NCBI GenBank assembly: GCA_026745465.1
Contig: JACYXH010000816.1
Coordinates: 1,082,001-1,146,000 of the forward strand
Origin: Lota lota
Taxonomy: Eukaryota; Chordata; Actinopteri; Gadiformes; Lotidae
Length of the DNA: 64,000 nt
Reading direction: 5' to 3'
The position numbers were made by a program, and so were the translations under genes. Positions within the stretch are counted from its first letter, which is position 1. Each line of letters begins with the position of its first letter. This document shows positions 1-11,006 of this stretch, piece after piece. Below the pieces are notes generated by a model. That model made no database searches and had not been told where the DNA came from. It saw nothing but the letters and a program-made list of their open reading frames with translations.

Positions 1-957
1 AATTGTTACGATTAATTGGAAGATAAATGATACCTGCAAGCAGAGCATATGTTACAATGGAATGAGTACATACACCAAAATATGTAAAGGAGCCACCCCA
101 ATCAACTTGTTGTTAGGAGAAAAACAAAACAAATATAACAATGTGATGACTGTGGGGCAATTATGATTTGTTTGATTATGCTATCATTCTCCATTCAACC
201 GCCAGAGACTTCCATGTTGGCTCCAATTGTCTGCTTTAGGAAAATTACAACCCATCATCAGTTTTTTGTTTACAATGTTATATTAATCCATCATAGTCAG
301 AGAGATGAGATACTTTTTGCAGTTATGAATCCCAACCACGGCCACCGTCTTTATCTCTTAGCTCATTTATTATTCAGCCATTTTTCAGCAAATGCTAAAT
401 TCCCTCAATACCAAGTGCTGTTTACATGACATAATGTGCAATCTGGATAAGACAATGCAGTGTATTGAGCCGAGCTCACATTTGAGTTCAGTCAATGAGT
501 GAATAACTGTAAGTTGAAACATTTTAATTTGGTTGACTTTTCACGCCTCTGTTGTTTATCGAGTTGGACTTGTCCCACTTTGTCTTAAAGGTGCGTTAAC
601 AGTGTTAGTAGTACAGAGACCTGCGTGTGTGACAAGAGATAACCGCTCAGACTCCACAAAGCCCTATCACGTTAGGGAGCTCACCCAGGGATCGTAGTTC
701 TCTCAGAGTGCTGTCGTGCGAGTGATACCCGCGCACCTGTATTTACATTTGAATATGGTACCATGTGACACACACCTCCCATGTCCTGTTGTCCCTGTAC
801 TCTACCCCAGCTGGCTTCTGCAGTCATGCAGCGGAGGACGCGTTAGGTCGCATGTCTGCGGTGTTGGGTTTACACTCTTTCTGGGTCAGTCTGCATCAGC
901 TCTCTTCTCTCGGGTTTCGAGGGCAAGTTTCGAGGTTTTCTTTCTTGCCCGGTGCCG
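1..957. other. Unassigned AT-rich DNA, no gene seen
   Basis: I see no gene, RNA or mobile element in this stretch. Short open frames here are of chance length and match nothing I recognise. The right part (about 590-957) is less AT-rich and runs up to a poly-G tract. Confidence 0.5.
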
Positions 958-958
958 G

Positions 959-975
959 CGGGGGGGGGGGGGGGG
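959..975. repeat. Poly-G tract
   Basis: An uninterrupted run of 17 G. It is the first of many long G or C homopolymers in this window. It is followed about 95 bases later by a poly-C/CCA tract (1068-1100). Confidence 0.95.
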
Positions 976-1067
976 AAGCCACGGGTAAGATGGACAGGTT
1001 TCCGTTCCAGAGCAAACCGGACACCAGCAGATGGTTTCACCACTTAGTGTTGATGAAGCTGTCACCC

Positions 1068-1100
1068 AACCCCCCCCCCCACCACCACCACCCACACACT
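1068..1100. repeat. C-rich simple repeat
   Basis: A run of about 12 C is followed by repeated cca and cac triplets. It is low-complexity DNA. The open frames crossing it, on either strand, read as poly-Pro/His or poly-Gly and are not genes. Confidence 0.85.
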
Positions 1101-1443
1101 TCTCACCCTTGAGCATCAACAGTGGTCCATGATGCAGAGTATTTATAGTGCTATCGTGCTTAATGAGATTTTTGTTTATGATGTGAAATGGATTTCCCGT
1201 CTGCAGCGATTGCAATTTGGTTAATCCAAATGTCACACATTCATTAGTGAAACATTTACATTTCAGTAAAATATAAAAGAATAGTTGCAGTCTGTAGGAT
1301 ATTTTAAGGTAGACTACAATCCAAACTGTCCTGTGTAGATTGTATTAACTAGATATACTGTCTGTCATGCGCATATATTTTGTAAATTCCTTTGTGTTTC
1401 TTATATAAATACATTTGTATATATCAATTTGTAATTATGTGTC

Positions 1444-1461
1444 TATATATATATATAACCC

Positions 1462-1492
<31 letters not shown>

Positions 1493-1506
1493 CCTATATA
1501 TATATA
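1444..1506. repeat. (AT)n microsatellite
   Basis: Three alternating TA tracts are separated by short aaccc and aaaccc interruptions, so the array is imperfect and probably old. Confidence 0.9.
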
Positions 1507-1557
1507 AAAAATATTTTCAAATGGAAAAATAATGTTTATTTTCTTTTTGCATTCCTT

Positions 1558-1789
1558 GGTAACACTTTACAATAATGGTACATTAATGAACCATTAATTG
1601 ACATTAGTTAATGCAGTATTAGCACTGTGTAACAGTTAATTGACAGTTAACTGGTGGTGTTCATGTTGACTAAGGTATTAATTAGTAACCCTAACCCCAA
1701 CCCTAACCCCTATGCTAATGCTATACAATTATGCTTATTACTGTATTAATTAATGGTTAATTAATGTACCGTTATTTTAAAGTGTTGCC
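1558..1789. mobile_element. Small non-autonomous DNA transposon (hAT-like MITE) with 8-bp target duplication
   Basis: The ends form terminal inverted repeats of about 41 bp: the left end starts ggtaacactttacaataatg and the reverse complement of the right end starts ggcaacactttaaaataacg, with about five mismatches overall. The element is flanked on both sides by the same 8 bases, cattcctt (1550-1557 and 1790-1797), which reads as a target-site duplication. Eight-base duplications are typical of the hAT superfamily; the assignment rests on that and on element size. The interior has no coding capacity and contains a telomere-like stretch (aaccctaaccccaaccctaa) that is simply part of the element. 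It resembles the element at 7568-7838. Confidence 0.8.
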
Positions 1790-2143
1790 CATTCCTTTTT
1801 AAAGTGTTGGCCTTTCAGTGTGAAATCATTAAGTCCATATTGAAATCATTCGGCACATATTGTTTTGAAAGAGACGAGTCCTTGTGAAGGACTTGCTGTG
1901 GCCATTGGTGTGTGTGTGTGCGCCGGTGGAGAAGCGAGGGCAGCAAAGAGACATTTTGCAAAAGCTTTTGAATCGGAAGCTTCTTAAGAAGGCTGGGGCT
2001 CTGCTGGGACCAAGTGGAGGGCAGGGTGTAGAGGTGAGGGCTGCCAGTCTGTCGGTCAAATTAGGTCTTCTTTAGCTCAGAAGCTGTCTTCTCTTTGTGT
2101 CGGGGTGCTTGACCAGGAGGATGCAGAGGTGAGGAAGGAGAGA

Positions 2144-2148
<5 letters not shown>

Positions 2149-2214
<66 letters not shown>

Positions 2215-2215
2215 G
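2149..2215. repeat. (GA)n microsatellite ending in poly-G
   Basis: About 28 GA units (2149-2204) are followed directly by a run of G to 2215. The 85-residue Leu/Ser frame on the minus strand is a product of this repeat. Confidence 0.95.
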
Positions 2216-2401
2216 ATATTGAGTAGCGAGAGTAGAGAATCAGGGGATAAAGGGATTAAGGTGAGAAAGAGTGAGAGAGAGAGAGAGAGACAAAGGATGT
2301 GCAATAGTAAGGAGGGAGAGCAAGGGAGAATCAATAGGCTGAGCTCAATAGAACAATTTCACTTGGTTTTGTCAAGGAAAAATGTACTATTCAGATGTTT
2401 C

Positions 2402-2420
2402 TGTGTGTGTGTGTGTGTGT
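2402..2420. repeat. (TG)n microsatellite
   Basis: A short pure TG tract of about nine units. Confidence 0.9.
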
Positions 2421-2482
2421 CATATACACTGGATGTTCATTGACAGGGCCATATAGACTTTTGTGCAAGTGCATATGTAGTA

Positions 2483-2517
2483 TGTGTGCGTGTGTGTGTG
2501 TGTGTGTGTGTGCGCGT
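2483..2517. repeat. (TG)n microsatellite
   Basis: A TG tract with gcg interruptions near both ends. Confidence 0.9.
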
Positions 2518-2519
2518 GG

Positions 2520-3689
2520 CAGCTTTCTTGTCAGTGTTGAGCAAAGGGAATTCACCTTAGTTTGCAGGGCTTTCGGAAAAGATGGAGCAGGTTGGCATGT
2601 ATAGCACAGATGAGTTACGAGATCTAAATGGATGAGCACTTTGAAGCGAACAAGGAGTGTGAAAAAACGAAACAAAAAAGCGCGTTAGTTATTTTTCTTT
2701 AAAGGAGAACCAGACACTGACTTTGAGCTAATCACGGCCTTCTAACACGTAAAGGACAATACCGATCTGGGTGATCTAACCATTGTAACCGATTGCGCAG
2801 GAGAACATTTAGTGTGCCTGCGCCTGCCACAAATGTGAATGATATGTCAACAGGTAAACACTGAGGTTTGACCCCAGAACCTTTTGGCTGATACCAGGGT
2901 ACCCTGCCCAACTGTTCACACACAAGTTATATATTGTACTGGTATATTACAGGTTAGTATTACTACAAAAAACGTTAATGTAGCACAATCAACTGAACTC
3001 AAATATAAAAACAGCAATTCATCCATGATCATGTTGTTGTTGAATACAATCGAAAACACTATCAAACATTGAAACAATCTAAAATGATTAAAGAATGAAT
3101 CAAACTCAACAAGACACCAACAAAGTTTCAGTTGTATTATCATATAGATTGAAGAAAATCTGAATCTGAATAATGTATGAAGCAATCAGCCAGGAAAGTA
3201 GAAGACAATGAAGAAGATATTTAGACAAATGGAAAGCCACATGCTTGTTTGCACACTTTGGTCAATTTAACAAGCATACTGACCCGAACACAATGATGAG
3301 TAGTCCATCAAACCATGACACTCAGATTATGAACTATTTTATGATGAGCACATTCAGTGTTCATGTGAAGCGATCTTGTTGTTGTTGTCTAACTTGTTGT
3401 CTTTTATGACAACTCACAATGAAATTCTGTGTAACCTTTTCTATCATATTTTGAATACAATTCAAACCGTCGGCAGAGTTTTGTTCAGACAGAACGATCA
3501 GAATGAGACAATTTGTATGATAGAAGTAGTAGTAGATAGTATGATAGATGATTGTCAGATAGATGCCTTCCATTGTTGAAAGTTGTTTGTGTTTGGAAAG
3601 ATGAGGACTGCCAATCGATGCCATATTGGGTCCGACCAATAGATATGTTTGTTTGTAGATCTGGTCCGTAACGTTTGATTAGTCTACAT
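2520..3689. other. Unassigned DNA, no gene seen
   Basis: AT-rich, single-copy-looking sequence. I see no coding, RNA or repeat signal that can be supported. The short frames overlap each other on both strands and match nothing known. Confidence 0.45.
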
Positions 3690-3790
3690 CAGTGGTTCTC
3701 AACCGCCGGGCCGCAGAGATTTAGAAATGAAGCCCCAAAAATGGAACTATATATATATAGTTACAATGAGTATTTTTTATTTTATTAGTT
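3690..3790 (+). mobile_element. hAT-type transposon terminus, truncated
   Basis: The sequence starts cagtggttctcaaccgccgg, which matches the well-known terminal inverted repeat of Charlie/Ac-like hAT elements (cagtggttctcaa...). The matching opposite terminus was not found downstream, so only one end can be supported and the right limit is arbitrary. It carries no transposase coding sequence. Confidence 0.55.
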
Positions 3791-3799
3791 TCATAAAAG

Positions 3800-4580
3800 T
3801 CTAATATGTTTTATTATAATTTTTTACACAATATGTTTACTGTACCTAATAAATGTCATTACAGCACAATGAGGAACTAACTACTAGTAACTATATTTGC
3901 CCATATTTAGTACATTTGCATTGGGCGCCCGTAGACGGAAGAAACGCATACGTCTGAATGACGGTATTTTTCAACCTATTACATGCCTGCTACGATGCAC
4001 TTTGTGTTGTTGAAACGTGATGCACGGGTATTAGCTCACGACCCTGCATATGGATCAGGTACCAGGGAACGTTAGCAGCGGTCTTCGGTGCGAAGGATAG
4101 AACCGTTCTACGTAAATAAGATAACAGTGGCAAATAAACAGACTTTGATCGTTTGATTTGTTTGATTAGTAAGAGTTTGACTTGGCACAATAATGACATG
4201 CTGTGACGCTGCTTAAGAACTGTGAGACTCAGTGTATATCAACACAACTGTTAATCACACTTTTTATTTTTAATAATGACCCTACTGTTGCGTTTGCTCA
4301 CTCGGTTAGATGAGGCAGGTATATAGAGATGGCAAAACAAAGTAAAAATAGTGCATCACATCTTGGTGTGGTTCGGAGTAGGGGCGGACAAGAGAAAGGA
4401 AGATATGACAAAATGGAAACGATTGAACGATCAGCTGGGGGAAGGAAGGAGGCACGCAGAGTAGGCGACGGTAGATGCCGATTCCTTTCTGCTGGATGTT
4501 TCGCAACTCACGGCCTTTAACCGGATCCCCACAATCCATTTCTCCCACAATGACACCGTGTCTCTTCACACGTGCTTTGT
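3800..4580. other. Unassigned AT-rich DNA
   Basis: Nothing recognisable as a gene. It may include the decayed interior of the hAT-like fragment that begins at 3690. Confidence 0.35.
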
Positions 4581-4599
4581 AACGTCAGAAAGGATTCAA

Positions 4600-4760
4600 T
4601 GACTTCATCGCGTTCACGCGGGAGGAGGGGAGGAGGCAGCCAAGAGGACGAGGGAAGGAAGGAAACGGTGTAAGAGACGAGGAGAGACGGGGAAACGAAC
4701 ACCGAGAGGAAAGACGGAAAGAAAGAGCCGCGAAGAATGTGAAGAAAAACAAAAAAAATC
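4600..4760 (+). repeat. Purine-rich tract
   Basis: The plus strand is almost entirely G and A (gggaggaggggaggaggcag onward), low in complexity but without a fixed period. The minus-strand open frame through it is a composition effect. The following 200 bases (4780-4980) return to normal complexity and contain a homeodomain-like taattag site near 4896. Whether that part is conserved non-coding DNA cannot be judged from one sequence. Confidence 0.6.
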
Positions 4761-5015
4761 AGGCATATAGAGAGACGTTTCCACGTTCATTTACCGTGCT
4801 CCCTCACATCCATCCATCTCCAGAGCACCGCTGCTCAGTTAGAGTCGGTTTGGGTTCTGCCATCATCCAATCTCCCCGTTCAATTTCCTCCCTAATTAGC
4901 TGCCTTTCATTCCTGGAGGAGTGCGCCGTCTCTTCTGTCAGAGTCTAGCGGCACACGCCTGTGGACATGCCAGCCCTTTGTGTATGTGAGCGAGCGAGAG
5001 ACGGACAGAGTGAGT

Positions 5016-5037
5016 GAGAGAGAGAGAGAGAGAGAGA
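5016..5037. repeat. (GA)n microsatellite
   Basis: A short GA tract preceded by degenerate gagc/gagt units. Confidence 0.85.
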
Positions 5038-5354
5038 TGGAGGGAAGGAATAAATCGATAGCCGGTTATCAGATACGGTCAGTTAAGGGTGTCTGCGGTG
5101 TGGCTCAGGCAGAGGGTCTTTTGAAAACGGTCCGTGGCAAAGTTCATGCTTATTCACAAGCCCTTACATGTGAACACACATGCTTACCTACGCATGTGTG
5201 TGTACTGTATGTGGATGCAAATCTGAAACAAACAAAGGCTGTGTGTCCATGAAGGCTGGACCTATAGAATTAATGTCAATAATCAATAATATTTCTTTCC
5301 ATCCATCCATCTATCCAGTGATCTATCCAGCTATCTATACATCTATCCATGTCC

Positions 5355-5463
5355 GTGTGTGTGTGTGTGTGTGTGTGTGCGCGTACACACGCCTGTCTGA
5401 GTATGTGCACGCACTTGTATGAGTGCTTGAGTCTGTATGAGCATGTGTATATGTGCGTGAATA

Positions 5464-5494
<31 letters not shown>
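5355..5494. repeat. Two (TG)n tracts with TG-rich spacer
   Basis: Pure TG blocks at about 5355-5379 and 5468-5494 enclose a degenerate TG/TATG spacer. All 79-100 residue Cys/Val or His/Thr frames here come from the repeat. Confidence 0.9.
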
Positions 5495-5839
5495 TCTTCT
5501 GGGGAGAGACGCCACTGACCCTGTGCTGTGTGGTAAACCAGAAAATCGTAGGCGTGGAATAATGCCTTGTTTCCTGCTTTGTTATGGAGATATTGTATCG
5601 TCTGTTTCCATGGTGGGCGTGTATATTGTCAGAGTAGACAAACAACCATAGGATTGCAAGGGTATAGTTGCATAATGTCCTTTTTTTTCTCGTGATACAT
5701 TGAAAATAAAAACATTGTGAACAAATAAGGGTATGTTCACAAAATTACAGTGGATATGTTTTTCAAGTACGATTTCATACTTTTTTGGGGTGATTCAGTT
5801 TCTCTCACACTCTGGGGTCTTGACAGGATTTAGACGCTG

Positions 5840-6130
5840 GGTGAAGGGAAAGGGGCGACTTCATTGGTCACATGGACGGAAGGGTAACAACGAAGACTAC
5901 ATCCTTGCCGAGGCCGGCTACTGATCCGACCAATGATACGTCGTTGTGGGCCCTAGAGGGGGGCGGTGGGAAAGGAGAAGCCTATTCGTTCGACCAATAT
6001 GGCGACTCATGCGGCTGACCTCACAACCGATAGAAGAAGAAGCTAGATCAGCTACAGGCTGGGCTGGGCATGAGCCTCCGAGGCTGGAGCATCAAAGCCA
6101 TGGCAAGACCCCGAGCGCGACCAAGTCAGC
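5840..6130 (+). promoter_or_regulatory. Candidate TATA-less promoter: CCAAT boxes, GC box, YY1-like site
   Basis: Within 150 bases I see an inverted CCAAT (attgg, 5863-5867), two direct CCAAT boxes (5930-5934 and 5994-5998), a GC box (ggggcggtggg, about 5960-5970) and atggcg at 5999-6004, which overlaps the last CCAAT as ccaatatggcgac and resembles a YY1 initiator. CpG content is higher than in the flanks. Clustered NF-Y, Sp1 and YY1 motifs are typical of TATA-less housekeeping promoters in vertebrates. No downstream coding exon was recognised, so this could instead mark a non-coding transcript, a dead promoter or a repeat. The call is an inference from motifs only. Confidence 0.35.
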
Positions 6131-6139
6131 ATCGCGATC

Positions 6140-7320
6140 GTAAAACTGCATTTGTGAACCTAGCTTTTTCTTTGTACACTACAGAACAAGTGTGTTATTG
6201 TATTTCTTTTTTGATCACAAGACACATTTCCACAGCGACGCCTGTGATTTTCATTCATCTTGCCATCAATTTTACTCCATAGCGCTGGCCAAGTTGGTGT
6301 TTGCCAATACATGTTTACAGATCCCCGCCTTCTGGGATTTGTTTTTACCATGAATATATAAGAACGGAGAAGGTTGACGCGGCACACATGTGATGTGATA
6401 GATATACACCTCAGGATGAATCGATTATATTGAGGTGGCAATCATTTCAAGATATATATTATATTTGCAATGTCTATAGGCTCCATTGTCATTACAATCA
6501 TGGTCTGTGTAGGCTTTTTCTAAGCGTGACTCATGAGTTGGGTTGATAACGAACGTGGGGATTTCCTTTGCTTTCTTCACGGAGAAGTCCCCAAACCAAA
6601 TAAGTAAAATGACGACATCCCCCAGTCTGGATGGATTCATCTTTTCTAAAGACAAAAATATTCTTCATACAATAGTCCTATACATAATGCATTTTGTTAT
6701 GCAGCGGGCCACACTGTGGCTTTCCTTTGCGTGGGTGGATGTTGGAACAATAAGCTATTGATGATATGAAGTGGTGGGGATGGTTCACGTGAGTTTTGAG
6801 ATCATTTTGCACAAGTTTGTCGTTCTCTGAAGGTTTTGGTCCCAACAGCGGACGGTCGACTCCCCTGTATTTTGCTACGAGTACGCAAAAGTCACGTGTT
6901 ACTTTCATAGAATGAAAGTAAATTAACTGGACGTAATAACAGAATGTAATAAATTACATTTTGAAAAGAACTGCATACAAGCCAATGCATCCTAATGCAT
7001 TTCAATGAAGGCGCTATTAAGGTGAATAAAGGTATTCTGATGAATCTCAAGAAAACTCAAACATTGGGGAAGAACATGAAAAAGTGGGACGAAGGTGTTG
7101 ATTGAAATCCAATAACTTCAGCAAGGACATATTCAGCAATACGTTGCACATATTTACAAAGCCACTTCATATTTAGAAAACACACGGTGAGGTCATGACC
7201 CTGCCCTGGGTCACTAGCTCTCCTGACCCGCCATGTCAGAAGCAACCATTGGAAACAAACGGATGAAAATAAATAATCAAAGTCACACCATGGAAGTCAA
7301 TTCAAGACGTGTAAAAACCA
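6140..7320. other. Unassigned DNA, no gene seen
   Basis: Ordinary AT-rich sequence with overlapping chance frames on both strands. Nothing can be supported as a gene or repeat. Confidence 0.45.
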
Positions 7321-7324
7321 CATC

Positions 7325-7400
7325 TGGGACTAAGATAGGATAAGATAACATGTACTTTATTAATCCCAGATGGGAAATTAGGGTGACACGAGACACAGTA
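7325..7400 (+). mobile_element. Dispersed-repeat tail (tttattaatcccagatggga)
   Basis: The motif actttattaatcccagatggg followed by aaattaggg resembles a 3' tail common to teleost non-LTR elements (tttattaatcccnnnggggaaatt). The 20-base segment ccagatgggaaattagggt recurs at 28901-28919. The family is not assigned. Confidence 0.4.
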
Positions 7401-7567
7401 CAGGACAGTAAAATGAACAATTCATTTTTATATTTATCACATACACAATGAGTGGGAATGCAAAAAGTACATGTTAACTTAAAAGATAGTTGAGAGTGGT
7501 TATTGAGTGGTGAAATAACCTACATTGCTATAGTGTGCTCTTTCTTATTTATTCTTCATGAAGAAAT

Positions 7568-7838
7568 GGTAATACTTTATTTGTTGTTTACTTTACAGTG
7601 TATTCTTGCCAAGAACATGTAATAAGGAATTTAAGAGTTTGTAATATCGTTCTTGAACAGCCTAACCCTTACCTTATCCTAGTGTCTAACCTCAACCCCT
7701 TAGCCTAACACACTGTCGTTACATGTGGTTCCATAATGTTATCACCTAGAACATGCGGTTAAGTGTTACATTGCTTACTCTACGTAAGTAACTTGTATAA
7801 TTCAACTGTGACAAGACACTGTAATGTAAAATGTAACC
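7568..7838. mobile_element. Second hAT-like MITE with target duplication
   Basis: The left end starts ggtaatactttattt and the reverse complement of the right end reads aggttacattttacattaca. Both arms then share acagtgt.ttctTg-like sequence, giving a degenerate terminal inverted repeat of about 40 bp. The flanks are gaagaaat (7560-7567) and taagaaat (7839-7846), matching at seven of eight positions, which reads as an 8-bp target duplication. It has no coding capacity. Terminal similarity to the element at 1558-1789 suggests one superfamily, with this copy older. Confidence 0.65.
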
Positions 7839-8389
7839 TAAGAAATGCGTCCCTGTAGGTCTTTTACCAGAATAAATATCTGTGGTGGTTGTTGTTGGTG
7901 GCTAGAATACATTACTGGGATTGCGGCATGAAGTAAAGCTGAGAAGCCACAGGGCCGTGTCTAGCTTTTTGGGGTCCCTAATGTGTGAAGCTATGGTGGG
8001 GGTATTCTAAGGTGTTCCGGGGGCCATGCATTTGAACTTTAAACGCGTCAATCAAATGCACTGTAAAGGATTTGGGCAGTTTGCCAAGAACCAGGTTAAT
8101 TGTTGAACATTTCTATGTCAAGATGGGACGTTCAACTCATCCCCTCTCGTGGTGAATTTATGTTCCCGAAATTGGGCAGTTGGCAAGCCATTGACCTCTA
8201 TTCTTTTTAAAGAGCCAGTGAGCCCACTGTTTCAGCTGCAATTCGAACACAATGTGATAAAAGAAAATGTGTTTTCAGCTGAGAGTTTAGGAAAGAGGGG
8301 GGCATGTTATCCCCATGGTTACGACCCACGCCAACTTTATGATACTTTTTTAGTACTGTCGTTGTTGTATCTGTATGAAATGTGCCACA

Positions 8390-8640
8390 CACCGTGGCGT
8401 TACACTATAGGTGACCGGGAAGCCTAACCCTCACTCGGACGCGTACATTAAAAACATCACTGCTCAGACGGAGCTTCACCGTCCACACGCACCGTAGCAG
8501 CGTTACACTAGAAGTGTCCGAAAAGCCCAACTTTATCGTCGCCTCGGTTCTCTGTCCACACAGACCGCGCCGCCGGGGCCCCTCGGTCGTGACGTCAGAC
8601 CGCCTCGGTAAGGTGGTCTGACGTCACGAAAAGAACGCCA
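8390..8640. other. CpG-dense block with imperfect direct repeat and CRE-containing hairpin
   Basis: CpG is far more frequent here than in the flanks. The sequence cgttacactataggtgaccg (8398 onward) recurs in diverged form about 104 bases later as cgttacactagaagtgtccg (8502 onward). At the right, cgtgacgtcagaccgcc (8588-8604) and ggtggtctgacgtcacg (8612-8628) are inverted copies with one mismatch and a 7-base loop; each contains the cAMP-response-element palindrome tgacgtca. It could be a regulatory CpG island or the end of a young DNA transposon. Confidence 0.45.
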
Positions 8641-9367
8641 CCTGCGTTCAGCAGAGGGGAACGTTCACGTGGCAAAAGCATAGGATTTGACCCCTTTTTT
8701 TCTCTAAATTGGGGACTTATTTCAGTAACAGTGATACAACGGCATAGATTACTATGTTGATGATCATATAAGACAAATGACCGTGTGTAAAACAAAGAGA
8801 AAAATGGTTTTGGGTTCACCGGATCTTTAAGAACTCCTTCGCTCAGAATTGTAGCTGCACGCCTCTCAGTCTCAGAGTCTGTGAGCATGCGTAGTGGCGT
8901 GTAAAAACACAATCGAAACGTGGATTTGTTGAAAGATCGACGTGGCCGGGGCAGCTTGCATGCGCTAACTTGTGTTGACTAAAGAAAGGATCAGCTGTGG
9001 GAGCTGCTAAACACTTCTTTGGAATAGAATGGATGTCAACGGCTCGCCAACTGCCAAATTCCGCCTACACCGCGAGATGGGTTGAATTGAACAGAAATCG
9101 TGGCTGATTTACATCTCGCCCAAGCATCTAAAGTTGACCCCTGCAATTTAAACCCACACAAATGATGATCAATGGGACACACTGGGGCTGCCCTACATCA
9201 AGACACTTATGTATTCGTATTTTTGGAAAATATGTATTTGTTGAGCATACAGGCGCTTTAGATGCTTTCACTCAACTTTTTCACTCACCCAACTACCAAG
9301 GGAAAACGGTTATTTTAATTGATAAAACAAAACACAATAATACAAAAAAAGACTGAAATGGAATCTT

Positions 9368-9475
9368 GGGGGCCCCCTTGTGTCTTTGGGGCCCCCCTTG
9401 TGTCTTTGGGGGCCCCCTTGTGTCTTTGGGGGCCTCCTTGTGTCTTTGGGGGCCCCCTTGTGTCTTTGGGGGCCC
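9368..9475. repeat. 20-bp minisatellite with palindromic GGGGGCCCCC core
   Basis: Five complete units and a partial sixth, exactly 20 bp apart. The unit is g5c5 followed by ttgtgtcttt, with one or two substitutions among copies. The core of each unit is self-complementary. The frames GPPCVFG and its complement on the other strand come from the repeat. Confidence 0.95.
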
Positions 9476-9818
9476 TATGCAACAGCACAGTCCGCCTATA
9501 GCAAGAAACGGCCCCTGAGAAGACATCATCCTGATATCATTTGTTTGTCACACCTCACATAACCAGTTAGCTCAGGGACTAAATTACTTTTATCATGTCG
9601 TTTTCTAACAGCATATTAACTTGTAACATAGACCGTCTACGTTTAATGAACTTTCTATCGCATTCGGTTTTTTTTTCTCGTTTTTTTGGCTACAACCCAA
9701 CAGAACTTAAACGACTGAAACTAATACCTTCACTAAATCACATCGCTACCAATTATGGCATAACCCTTAACAAGAGACACAGCACATCCTCGACACAACA
9801 ATACACCCTTCCCCTTTA

Positions 9819-9840
9819 AGGGGGGGGGTGGGGGGGGAGG
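9819..9840. repeat. Poly-G tract, interrupted
   Basis: Runs of G separated by a single t and a single a (ggggggggtgggggggagg). Confidence 0.9.
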
Positions 9841-10000
9841 ACAGCAAAGATCTGGACACAGGTCACGTTCCTCGGGCTGAGAATCTCATCAGGGAGCGCT
9901 GATGTCTGCTTCCCCTCCCATGCTCTGCTCGAACGGTGGCAAGTTATTATAAGAGAGCTGTTTCATGCGATGATCATCTCACTGTGGCCACATTGTTTAT

Positions 10001-10150
10001 GTGAGTGTGTGCGTGTGTGTGTGTGTGAGAGTGCGTGTGTGTGGTGGGGTGTGTGTGTTTGTGTGTGAGAGTGCGTGTGTGTGGTGGGGTTTGTGTGTGC
10101 GAGTGCGTGTGTGTGGTGGGGTGTGTGTGGAGATTTAGGGGGGGGGGGGG
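10001..10150. repeat. TG-rich minisatellite with GTGGTGGGG marker, plus poly-G
   Basis: The marker gtggtgggg recurs at about 10041, 10081 and 10113 (steps of 40 and 32 bases) in a TG background, with gagtgcgtgtgtgt before each. It ends in a run of about 13 G at 10138-10150. Confidence 0.9.
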
Positions 10151-10215
10151 TATTCTCAATCCGTGATTTATACATTTCACTGCCAAACACACATACTAAG
10201 ACAGAAAGAGATGTG

Positions 10216-10310
10216 TGTATTTGGCGAGAGAGGGAGAAAGAGAGAGAGGGAGAAAGAGATAGAGAGGGAGAAAGAGATTAAGCGAGAGAGAAAGATAGAG
10301 AGAGATTCCC
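10216..10310 (+). repeat. Purine (GAGA) tract
   Basis: Repeated gagagagggagaaa units of about 16-18 bases, imperfect. Further loose purine-rich DNA follows at 10540-10830. Confidence 0.85.
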
Positions 10311-10892
10311 CAAGCAAGCAGCACAAGGAGTACAATCCTTTGGAAATGTGAAGCTTGCTGATGCAATAAACGTGTGCGTGCGCGCGTGTGCTTTTCTGCT
10401 TGTGCTTTACTGTGCACCCAGCATCCTGGCTGAGAAGGAGTGTTTGCCGTGCGTACCTGCTGTGATGTATGTGAGGACAGGCGTGATTTATAGTGAACTA
10501 TTCCTAGCACTCAGAGAATGAGGCGCTAGAGGGACATTCAAACAGAGGGAGAGAGAGGGAGTCATAGGGAGTGAGGGCTGGGAAACAAAGGAGAGAAAAC
10601 AGAAATATGTGGAGATGTTATGATAATGACAAATGCGCATTTTGAAAGGGATGGAGGGATTAAAGAAAGAGAGCTTGAACACAATTTAAAAAAAAAAGTC
10701 TAAATGGCAAAGGTCATGATGTAATAAGCATGAGAGTCAGGGGTCGGAGAGAGGGGCAGAGGAAAAATAGATGGAGAGAGAGAGAGACAGAGAGGAAGAG
10801 GTAGGGAGAGAGACAGATATATGAGAAGGACAAAGATTGAAATCTTTTGCAATCTCACCCACGCTAAGATGAATGTAACCTTTTAAGATTTA

Positions 10893-10894
10893 GT

Positions 10895-10938
<44 letters not shown>
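10893..10938. repeat. (TG)n microsatellite
   Basis: A pure TG tract of about 23 units. Confidence 0.95.
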
Positions 10939-10941
<3 letters not shown>

Positions 10942-11006
10942 AATTCTCACTGAGCTCTGCAGTGAAATGCACCCCTTTTACAGAATCTGCTTCCAACGTT
11001 ATGCTT

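Noticed and set aside
1680-1715. Interstitial telomere (aaccctaaccccaaccctaac)
   Set aside because: Only a few imperfect units, and they are inside a MITE with defined ends.
5276-5651. Paired 79-100 residue frames on both strands
   Set aside because: They come from two TG tracts and overlap each other.
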